From contig MPNW01000253.1 in the NCBI GenBank assembly GCA_011800805.1, positions 91,194 through 155,193 of the forward strand: a DNA stretch of 64,000 bases, written 5' to 3'. Position 1 is the first letter of the stretch. Every line of letters begins with the position of its first letter. A program made the translations under genes and the position numbers. The notes under the pieces were generated by a model that was not told the origin of the DNA, made no database searches, and worked only from the letters and a program-made list of their open reading frames with translations. This document shows, one piece after another, positions 13,801 through 24,600 of the stretch. The DNA comes from Hirudo medicinalis (taxonomy: Eukaryota > Annelida > Clitellata > Hirudinida > Hirudinidae).

Positions 13801-16800
13801 GGCTAATATTTTGCAGGAGGTTAAATATCTTTACAAAACATTTAATTGTATTGAGATGTAATACTGAAATTAATGGGCACATTTGAGTGGCTCAAAATGT
13901 CCAATGTACATGTTAATGCATTAATAACATGTAAGATCCATGCTTTCTGTAATAAGTATTTGGCAGTACAACTGTGATTAATTATTTTATCAATTAGTTT
14001 GATCGATGATGATGATGATGATGATGGTTAGGAAGGTGATGGCAATGAGGATGATCTTAGTCAGCCGTGATGATGTTTACCTTCATAAAATTCTTTCATA
14101 TGAGTATTCTGCAATCATCATTAAAATAACAGATAGATGTCAATTTGTGATTAGATAATGAGATAAAAATTACTTAATATGAGCAGAAATTTTTAGTTTA
14201 TTATTTCTAATTTGGACACATGTTGATTTAATTTTAATCCTCTTCATATCCAACCTGTGGTGAAAGATGAATGGCTGGAATGATGAATGTGTTGCAATGT
14301 TTACAGCCAGAGGTTATCAATTATGTTAGACTAACTCTGATGGGTTCAATGGAATCAACCTGAATATATATATATAAAATAAGGTAAAATTGGAGTGGTT
14401 CATAGTGATTATCTGGGATGTATGGCTGGGTTTGATAAGTTTGGGATGTGTTTAGATGAAGAAATTGTCCAGCAAAGGAAAGAACAAAGCGGGATGTGAC
14501 TGCTACTGTCGCAAGAAACCTCATGGGAACATTTGGCAGCTCATGAAACATGACATGAAGAACCTGCTACCAGTAGGTTTAAAATTATTTCTTTAAATAA
14601 TGCAACTTCTACTGAAAAACATTATTTCATTTTAATAAAATGAATATCTTTATTACTAATTGGAATTTTACAATTGAACTTTTTGATTTCTTTACTGAAT
14701 GATGTTTAAAGAGAAGTTTTAAAAATTATGAGAATTAATACAAATATGGGACAAATAAAGGATAATGAAATGTTTATATTATAATAATTTATTATAATTA
14801 TAGAATTGGTTATTCATATAACGTTTGATTATTACTCATGTAATTGTCTCTTGAACACTTAAAGGGAGAGTTTAATGTAAGCACAGAATGAGATTATGAT
14901 CGTTCGATGTGTGCTTCGTTGGAGTTGTGTGTTGAATGTTGTTGCCTCGACGATTGTCGCACAACAACATCAAAAGGATGACTTGTTTCCTGACTTTGAT
15001 TTCAATAAGTTTTCATTTTTGTGAAGATGTTCGTTCATTTGCCAGCTCAGCGATTCCACAGATCAGAGGAGACGTGCAGGACTCGAATGATTTCCTATTA
15101 ATTTCTTTTCTTTCCGACGTTGAAAAGTATCACACCACAATGTTAATAATTGCTAATTAGTCTCGGCTGCATGTTAACATTATTGTACGGGCATGCTTGG
15201 TGAATCTTGTTTTATTCGTTAGCTTGATAATTAATCCACCTATTCATTTCTTCTCAGAGCTTCCCCTTTGTTAACATTTGCTTTTCATTTAATGTATTTT
15301 TTGAGTTGTCAACTAAGCTCACTGCTTTATAACTAATCACTCAATTAAATGGCCCTTAAAATTAAATAGAACATTTGCAGCTAGTAAGAGTTCCATTGAA
15401 GTGGAGTTTAATATCAGGATGATATTTATTTTAGATATTGCATGAGTTTATGGCCGAATATTGCTTTACTTATATCAGTCATTGTTATAAGTATATTAAA
15501 ATTTATATCTAATTGCATTAACAAATATTAATAACACATCAGCTGTAAATGCAATGTAGTATTCATAATTATTTGAGAAGTAATTTTAGAATAAGGATCA
15601 TAGAATAGAGTTGTAAGGGCTTTATTACAGGATCCATCCATAAGAGGATTTCAGAATTTAATCTCAATTTGATCTGCTCTTTGCAGGGCTACTATATGGA
15701 GCCCATAACTGACACGACCTTGACCATTCATTTCTTTGGAACGAAAGGGAGGGACTACATGAACTATGAAGATTTTCACAGGTTTCCTGTGAAATTATTT
15801 TTTCAGTTATTCAATTTGTAAAATGCCCTTCACATTCTGAGGCTGGGGAATGTGAAGCTTTTCATGGTAGTTGGTGATGAGGGCAGGTTGTCATCTTGAG
15901 TGATTTGAGGAGATTTCCTTGTAAATTTTTTTTTTGCTCAGCTATCATAACATGTTCATCACCAGTACAAATTGGAGTAAATGGTACAAATTCTTCAGAT
16001 GCTGCAGTTTGAAGTTCATTAGTTTGGAGGCTGATTGGTTAAGATGGCTGGGTTGTGTGTAATTGACTAATTATTGTTTTGTTATTGCATCCAATTCAGT
16101 TATTAATGATTGTTTATCAAAGCTTACCAAATAGTATTCATATTCAAATTCATAATTTATTTCGGATTTATTAATAATTCAAATCCAGCCATTAATTGCT
16201 CTCCAAGTAAACTCACACAATCCATAGATTCATGGACAACCTTCAAACAGAAGTCTTGGAGTTGGAGTTTGCAGAATTTTCGTGCGGCCTGCCGACAATC
16301 AGTGAGATTGAATTTGCTCAGATCCTGCTCAGGTACACCAAGTTGACCAAAGAGGAAAACGACAGGTACCTCAACAGGCTCAGGAGTCGAATCGAGCACT
16401 CAAAGGTAATTATTATTGATGATGTTGCACTTTCTCAATTTTCATATTGATTTTATTTAATTACTTGCACTTCTTAATAGTTCACTCCACTGTACTTTAA
16501 CTGGGATAAGTGGTCACGTTATGGTTACGTTATTGTTACTGTTGTACTTAGGGCATAACTTTCAAAGACTTCAAGGAATTCTGCCAATTTCTGAACAGCA
16601 TCGAAGACTTTTCAATGGCCATGAGGATCTACACATATGCTGACCACCCAATCTCTGAAGGTAAGCTTCCATGCTTTTCAGTCATTGATAAACCAATAAT
16701 GCAAATGAACTAAATTAAATTAATCATTAACTTAGTAAAATTAAGAATTTAGGACAATGGTCACAAAATCCAAATCAATGCCACGCAAATGTTCTCATTC

Positions 16801-17193
16801 AATTGTGTTTAACTGTTCACAGCTGATTTCACAAGAGCTGTTAAGGCCTGCACTGGACAGACTCTGAACTCTCATGTGATCCACGTTGTATTCCAACTCT
16901 TTGACATTGATGGTGATGGAAGACTCAGTCACAGAGAGTTCATTTCAGTGATGAAGGAGAGAATACACAGGGGGGCAAAGGTGAGTCTCATTGTAATTGT
17001 ATGATTATTTTTCTGTTATTTATTTTGCTGCCTTGAATAATTGATCCTTTGATTTATCTACTTACTTAACTTTTGTTACGTCATCTGCATTCTAATTTTA
17101 ATCTGTGTTTACTTAAACTTTTAGCATGCTCGGAACACCCGCTGGGACAGCTTCAAGGGCTGCGTGAAGAGTGAGCTGAGGAGCAGTTCATGA
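7805..17193 (+). CDS. MICU: Mitochondrial calcium uptake protein, MICU2/MICU3-like, 13 exons, complete
   Basis: Exons: 7805-8056, 8294-8435, 8588-8698, 8957-9004, 9799-9881, 10730-10783, 12733-12807, 14456-14572, 15687-15781, 16228-16405, 16552-16660, 16823-16980, 17125-17193; all phases close, giving 496 residues. MICU proteins are EF-hand gatekeepers of the mitochondrial calcium uniporter in the intermembrane space. The N-terminus is rich in Arg/Lys/Ser with a hydrophobic stretch near residues 49-63, fitting a mitochondrial presequence. EF-hand 1 is FDVDGDERVDKKEF (loop 198-209) and EF-hand 4 is FDIDGDGRLSHREF (loop 449-460); both keep canonical D-x-D-x-D and the final E. Family blocks include FMTPRDFL, SYTEYLFLL, FRFMDNLQTEVLELEF-type and GITFKDF. 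The C-terminal Cys487 in FKGCVK matches a cysteine at the same place in MICU2, where such a cysteine is used for dimerisation with MICU1. MICU2 versus MICU3 assignment is open. Confidence 0.92.
9970..10110 (-). mobile_element. tRNA-derived SINE, family copy A (partial)
   Basis: In MICU intron 5. On the minus strand it carries the B-box-like gtgttcgcaaccagcctgca and the A-box-like head ttggccaaatgggttg, matching the copy at 21235-21432. The 3' LINE-like tail present in other copies is not recognisable here. Confidence 0.6.
10255..10675 (+). repeat. Minisatellite, about 26-bp unit
   Basis: About fifteen imperfect copies of ttatttgtaataacaatacc followed by atcata, with length variation from internal AAT triplets. 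It lies in MICU intron 5 about 55 bp before exon 6. Open frames within it are repeat artefacts. Confidence 0.9.
10784..14455 (+). other. Large MICU introns 6 and 7 (interrupted only by exon 7)
   Basis: Apart from exon 7 (12733-12807) nothing coding is recognised. Locally GC-richer patches near 11280-11340 and 12645-12710 do not give an exon compatible with the flanking phase 0. A GAT microsatellite lies at about 13988-14030. Otherwise AT-rich unique intron sequence. Confidence 0.5.
14456..14572 (+). other. Cys-rich phase 0/0 exon 8 of the MICU-like gene (possible cassette exon)
   Basis: This 117-nt exon begins after GTTTAG and ends before GTAGGT, with phase 0 on both sides, so exons 7 and 9 also join in frame without it. 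It encodes 39 residues including GCDCYCRKK, which has three closely spaced cysteines and many lysines. The preceding exon 7 carries the LWDIL segment that aligns with the YWDTL helix of vertebrate MICU2/3, and exon 9 resumes with TDTTLTIHFFG, so exon 8 looks like an insertion between them. Alternative splicing is inferred from phase only. Confidence 0.6.
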
Positions 17194-17856
17194 TGCGCCT
17201 CCTGCTGGTTCTCATCCTTTCCACCATTGCCACTGTAATCACCATCACCGTCGTCATCCCTCCTGGCATCACCCCCTATCCATCCACCCGCTGCTTTCGT
17301 TGTTGAATTAGTGCTATCATCATGTGTGGTTTTTAAGGCTAAAAGTAGTAAGCTCATCTAATTATTCCTAAGATGGTTTGCGAGTTGCTGTGTCATATTT
17401 ATTTTTTGGATCTGACAATTTTTCCTTTTTGTTTTATTTTTTGGCTGATGACCAGGACTAGATTGCTCTAGGTTTTTTTTGCACTAATTTTGTCCTAAAC
17501 TAGGCTGATAAGTACTGATAATATTAATCATTTCTATGAGATTTGCAATTCTCCATTGAAAGTAGTTATTGGTATTTCTTAATTTTGTTCAATTAAGGAA
17601 CTTATTTGAACCACAAAAAGACAACAAAAATGAAGGCAGAAAATTTAATTTGGAAAATTATATTTCTATAAAATGAATCTTTGGGTTAGCTTTGGTTCTC
17701 GGTTGATGTAAAAACCAAGTTAAAATGTACAAGTGCTGATATAAAATTGTAAAACAAAGAGCCAAAATATCATAACCAGAGAGCATTGTTATTTAATATC
17801 ATTACCATAGGCAAGAAAAAGTTGAGCGGGGTGGAATGATCAGTTGCTGAAGCATT
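17194..17856. other. Convergent intergenic region: 3' ends of the MICU-like and ARAP-like genes
   Basis: The two genes end tail-to-tail about 660 bp apart. The stretch should hold both 3' UTRs. An open frame on the minus strand at 17121-17357 is low-complexity and overlaps the last MICU exon antisense, so I do not treat it as a gene. Confidence 0.55.
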
Positions 17857-20800
17857 TTAAGATTTATTTCCTGTTGCTGCCTCATGTTCTGTCGCCTCCA
17901 ATGTTTTGCCTGAGGAACTCGAGAAGTGGGGGCGATGTTTCTGTGATTGTGGATGTTAATGATTATCTTAAATTATTCATTCATTACGATTTATTAATAA
18001 GGTGACGATAAGAGGAGGCACATGCCATTAAAAACAATGTCAGTTTATATCACTGTTTGTCAACCTGGACCAAGGAGGAGTCAACAACAAGGAAAATTAA
18101 GTTAATCCATCCTTAATGGTGGTAACTTGGTTGCAATAATCTACAACAATAACAACATTTAAGGACAAACCTGACAATGGCGAATTTTCATCAATTTCCT
18201 GTGTGATCTTTGCTATCTTAAAAAATTAAGCACAAAATTAAATTAAATTGCTGCCAATGAAGAAATACAAGCAATAAACAGTGAAGAGTATGAGCAATCA
18301 AAAGTGATCAACTCACATCTGCCCCTGAAAACACGGCCCTAAGAACCAGGGGAATGTCTGAAGACATAAGTCCTTGCCTGAGAAGCTGTCGACAAATTTG
18401 TTTGATGCACAATTCATGGGTGAATTAATGCCAAAACAGTGTTATAAGGCAGTGAAGCATGCACCAGGTCATTAGAAACATGAGAAAAATCAAGATGGAA
18501 AATTGTTGTGAGAATGATTAGTGAGCATCCATTTTCAATTAAAGTTGTGCCTGAAGTGAACCTGATTTGTAGTTTCTTCATCCACATATATGAAATGGAA
18601 GAACTTCTTGTGGAGATATTTGTCTTCAATGAACTGTTTCCTCCTGCTCCTTTGAAAATGGCACAGTAAGCAATTTAAATTCTTATTGAAATACAACTTC
18701 AACCATTAATAATAATAATAATTAACAATAATTAATAATTAATTAATAACAATAATTTAAAAAAGAACATCAACTAGGAATAATAGCTTTAAAATGTTTG
18801 AGAAGCATTCATGTGGAAAGCATTTGAGAGTCAAAACTTGATGTTCAGGAAACATTTATTAATGATGTGATTTAATGACAAGAGGTAGTGCAAATGATGT
18901 AGCCTTTGCCTAGGTCATTTAATAAATTATAATAATGAGCACTTAATGAAGTCAGGGAAGTGCTAACTGTTCAGGGGATGCATTGATCTGGTTCTCTGGT
19001 TTCATGGAATACTCCCAAATCTTGTTTGAATTTTCATTTCCTATGACTTTCATCATCTGCAATATCAATTCTTTCATCACAATGTTAAACCATGTATGTT
19101 TAACCACAACGTGACAACCTTGAGTCGTTGAACATTATTCACAAATATTTACAAATGCAGAGTGTTTTCACTGCTCCAGCATTCTTTCATTCTATTGCCA
19201 ACATTAATGTTTGGAGAGGGTGACAGCTACAACTTTCATTAGCATTAGCATGCATTAACAAATAATTACAAAATCCGAGTCCAAATTTCTGCTGGTTGAT
19301 AACAAGTAAATAAAAACAAATACACTGAAATAAATGAAAAATAATGAAACCTTGATCAATTGTTCACTCCAGACTTTGAAATCCATTCTCAGTGATTTGA
19401 TCTTTGCATTCGACATGTTCCTGTGAATTCCTGCATTTAGTGATTAATCATTGTAAACAAACAAAAAAATGAAATAAATTTAAACTTGCTGAATCCTGGT
19501 AAAATAAGTTTACATTTTAATTTTGCCCGCATTGATTGCTCACCTGCACAATTCTGACAGAGTGTAATGCCAAAATTGATTGAAGCCCACTCTGGCCCTA
19601 AATTTAAAAAGAATTTTTATCAACAAATTGCATTTAAATGTGCATTAAATATCAGCCATAATTATCATGAATTTAATAAATATTGTTAGTTAATTTCAAC
19701 TAACACCAATTGGAATAAAAATAAATATATATGTTGCTATTATTAGTAATAATGTTTTGTAAGATAATCAACAAACAATACCCTCTGAACCACAATCAGC
19801 ACACAACTTGTTGGTTTGGACTTCAAAGACCTTGTGCATCACCTTGAACAGGAAACATTTGACAATTATTCTGAATCAATTAAATATCAAGCTGCACGAG
19901 AGGGAACAACTTGAAACTCCGACATATTAAATTATCAACAGAGGGTCAAATATTCTTGTTGTCTTTGGATTGTTAGACCGTGGAACACATTATCTGTTGA
20001 GATTGTTAACTCATCCACTGTTTCACACTTCAATGTTCTAACATGTGACTGACTTCAATAGTTATCTGACCTGTACTTAATTACCAAGTTAACATTGTCT
20101 CTAGTGATCAGCTATCTAGCCATCACGGCTGATATTTATGTTCTTGTATGTAATGCTTACAATTTTGCGTTAAAGGTCCAAAGGGCCCTTCGGTTCATGA
20201 AGTAAATATGTAAAATAAAAATAAACAAATTTATAAAATATTCTTTGGACATTCTTGAGCTGCTAAATAATTTGTAATAACAAAATCTTTTGCTATTATT
20301 GGATCTGCAGTCACACTAACTAGTAATAAAAATTAAGCACAAATTGTTTACTGAGTCATAAAAATTTAAAGTAATTCAGTTATTAAAGTAAGTAATTCAA
20401 ATGCTACCTTTGAATAGAAATATTGTTTTCAGAATATTAATTCAAATATTCATTTAATCCATAACATATATATTTTGAGTATTTTGAAGGACAATTATGA
20501 TTGATGGACTGCTATTAAAAATATTTGAGAAAGAAAACAACAATAATGCGGTCTAAAATTCTAAAAAATCAAAATTCTAAAAATTGAACTAAAATTCAAC
20601 AAAATCATTTTGACAGGAAAATAACGTCCCATGTTTAAGTCATTCACTTAATGGTGCAATAAAAATAATTTCACCAATTACACAGATGATGTCACCACCT
20701 TAATTAAATTCATGCAACATCCAGGGACAAATGAACCACACATGCCATTTCTGACACTGATTTACAACAACGATGATGAATTTGTTGATGATGATGATGG

Positions 20801-21587
20801 TGGTAATCATAACGCTCTTGAATATGTAGAAGAAAAATATGAAAATGGTCATAATTATCTAGTAACAGTGTGCAGATCATTTTTGAACAAAACACAGGAA
20901 AAAAATCATGATATGTAGAATCATCAAGCTGAGGAGACAGATCAAGAAAATATAAAATAAGAATAAAATTTACTTAAAGACTAATAAATAATAAGTTAAG
21001 TGAAATTTGTGGATGCTTTTGAATGCACGGAATCGTGTCACTAACTTCGTCGTCGCCGAGAGCAAGTGAAATTCCGCTCCCGATCGCCTGCTTCCAGGAG
21101 TTCATCTCTTCTTGGGTGTCAAAAATGAATCTATAATTAATTACAATTATTACATGATTAGTTATTTGATTAACTGAACTGAATATGTGCACCTACTAAC
21201 AACTGCAATAATAAAACTACATTAAATTGATCTAAATTAAATTTGGCTTGAAGGTTGGCGGCATGGGTTAAGTTCCTGTTTACATATTGACAACAGTCGT
21301 AATGTGTCGTGTTCGAAACCCAGCCTGCACTGCTGAAAGCACCCTTGGGAAGGAGCACTACATAAATGGTTAACATAAAGCGCCTCTGAAGCTATGCATA
21401 TGGTGCTATATAAATAAACTACATTTACATTTTAAATGTTTTGTAATAATATTTCATTCAAGTCATTTATAAACATGCTGACCAGTTCAAGTTTGTATGA
21501 ATGTTTGAAAATTCCAAAATTAAAGTAAAATTGATTGGTCAACAAATATCAAACAAATAACTGGACACCATTAATTAGCATTGTCAT

Positions 21588-21618
<31 letters not shown>

Positions 21619-24600
21619 GCAACAACATCAACAACAACAATGCACCAAATGGTCACATGTGGCTGGATTGTGGGGTGTTGAATTGAAGTTTGAACTTGTT
21701 GACCTCCCTAATGCTCAACAGCTGCATGTCAAGGATGAAGATGGGCATGAAACTCTCGAAGTCCTGATTTATCAAAAATAAATTTAAATTTAATATTTAC
21801 TAAAATAAATTGAAGTAATTTAAATTTCAATAACATTCATTTGTTTGGATTTATTACCCAATAAAAGTGCTAATAATGAAATGTGACTTCAAAGATGGAC
21901 CCACTGATTGCGTGTGGTAAACTGCAAACTTGTCTTTTTTGCAAGCCAAGAACTTCCTGCCTCTTGCACCTTCGAGTTTTGCAAATCCCTGAAGAAAGAC
22001 GAACGAGACTCAAGAATTTGGAATAAAGGAGAACAACGTACGACGCGACTTAAACCTCACTCTCATGCTATGTTCTCAGCACAATGGCTAACTGAAAGTA
22101 GTTAAGGGTAAACTTCTCCAAAAATACTTGTAACAAATAAATTATTATTGCAAAATTTATATTATTTGCTAAAATTTTAAACACAAAGTAAAATTTATTG
22201 TATGTCCATGTCATTGCAAATGTCCTTCAGTAATTAAAAAGGTTCAAAGCTAATTTCTGACTTTTCTTAAAAAAATCATTGGAAATCACATCAATCCCTC
22301 CTCCAACCTGCATGTCAGGAGAATGGAAAATTCCACCCGGTTTAAAAACCACCTGAAAATAATAAATTGCAACAATGGACTTAAAAATTATTAAATGTGA
22401 AAAACTGAGCAAGAAACATTTGCTCATCTTGTCTAAGTCATCGAGTCCACAATTTTTAAGTCAAATATAACTTATCTATATAATTGCAAAAAATTATATC
22501 TGAAATTATGACCGACACCTTATATTTCTACTCAATTAAACATTCCGTAAACGTTATGCGTTACATAAATGTTATGCTAATTGAAGTAATAAGTCATAAA
22601 AATATAATTTATCATGCTTCATTGATTCAAGACTTAGCAGGATGTTACAACTTTTGAAAACCTACATTGGTTGAGCTGTCGATGATGAACTTCATGATGA
22701 TGGAGGTCCACCATGACATGTCGTCTGAATTTAAGACATGTTCATGACAAATAACGATGAAGTTATTTCAATGATTATTAACAAAATAAATATATGATAA
22801 TTGCTATTAATATGTCAACCAATAAATGGTGGAGCGAGAGGCATTAAAAGAATTAGAATTAGTGAAATCAGTGAACTCTAATCAGTGAATTAGAGTTGTT
22901 ATTATTTGATGACTGCACTCGATGACATGAAATTGAAAGTTTTTAATGCTCAAATTAAACATTCTTTCAGAAATCATGATGATGTTCATGATGACGTTCA
23001 TGATGTTTGTGATAATGTTCGTGATGTTGTTTGTGGTGATGTTTGTGATGTTGTTTTTCTGTTTTTGTTCAATAAGAAATAAATAAAAAAAAATAAGTAA
23101 GAAATAAAGTAATGAACAACAGATGAAATTATAAATACCAAAGCAACAAATGAATTCCACAAACCTGAGCTGTCAGAAGCAAAGGTGATGGCTGTTTTGT
23201 GTTTCATAATAATTCGGAACTGGTAAGGGTGCTGGTCTGCAGGCTACAAGAAGAATAACAAAGGACTATGTCGGCATCATAACCATCGACCTAATTATTC
23301 TTGGCAGTAGTAGTCATTGAGAGTCTCACATGCTCATCATATTCAACAAGAGTGTAAAAGAGATCCAGGAGAGACAATTCAAGAGCTGGCCTCAAAAATT
23401 AGAAAGGCAGCGGCGATTTTACAAAAATCTCTAATCCACTGGATGAAGCTCTGAGAACTAATTTCATATGCAAAGTACAGAATGAAGAGGTCTTGAAGGC
23501 CTTATTTTGAGTCTCTGATGACGAACTCTCTTTTCAAAAGGCGGTGGAAATAGAATCAACAGCTGCAGCAGTGAAAGAAACTGCTTACTCAGAAAATTCA
23601 GAAAGTACAATCTGGAGGAAACAGGGAGAAGAGCGATTCAAGCCTACAGACAAATACACTTAAGTCAGGAAGGACATTCAACAAATTTCAGTCACGACAG
23701 CCAAATTCAACATGCTACAAATGTGGAAATCGAGGACATCGGGCCAATGCTTGCAAGGTTGTCAATGTGATATGTAACTTCTGTGGGGTCAAGGGGCATT
23801 TGGCGAAAGTCTGTTTCAAGAAACACTCCAACCTCCCGAGTAAGCCAAAATCTATTGATAGTTCAAGAAATGTCAGTCAACCAAGGAGGAGCAGCTTAAA
23901 CAATTGGCCTCCATCGAATATTTTTACATTCATATTATTATATTCATATTGTTATAACTGCGGAACTAAAATAATTACAGTCAAATCTCATTACTATGCC
24001 ACCTCACTACTATGCCACTCTCACTATTATACCACTTTTGCTCGGTCCCGACAAAATTCAATACAAAATAAATTTACTGTGCCACTATTGTGTGACTGTT
24101 AAAAGGCACGAGTCGTGAAAAAGTCTATTTCTGCGCAATGCTCGAGGAAAGAAAAACAAGCAAAGGATCATTCTCCTGGTTGGGGCAAACATGAGCGGCA
24201 GCGAGAAGTTCCCTCTTCTGGTGATTGGCTATTCCAAGAGAACCCGTGCCTTCAAGAACAAGGAGATCCCGGTCGAGTACAAGACGAACTCGAAGGCATG
24301 GATGATGGTGGAGCTTTTCGAGGAGATGTTGCGTGCATGGGACAGACGACTCAAAGTGCTGGTCTGTCTCGATAACTTCTCCGGCCACCCTCCCGAGCTC
24401 CAGCTGAACAACATCCAACTGGTCTTCTTCCCACCCAACACGACAGCCAATTCGCAACCAATGGATCAAGGAATCATAGAGAACCTCAAGCGCCACTACA
24501 AGAAGCTCCTGCTATGTCGCCGACTTGAGGCCATGGATGAGGGAAAGGAGTTCAAGTCCATGTTGCTCAATGCTCTACACGACAGAGCAGGTCGGCAAGT

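Noticed and set aside
17121..17357. Minus-strand open frame overlapping the last MICU exon
   Set aside because: Antisense shadow of the MICU exon plus low-complexity 3' UTR.
21309..21319. tRNA B-box-like sequence as a possible tRNA gene
   Set aside because: No cloverleaf with acceptor stem is present and the sequence recurs as part of a SINE family.
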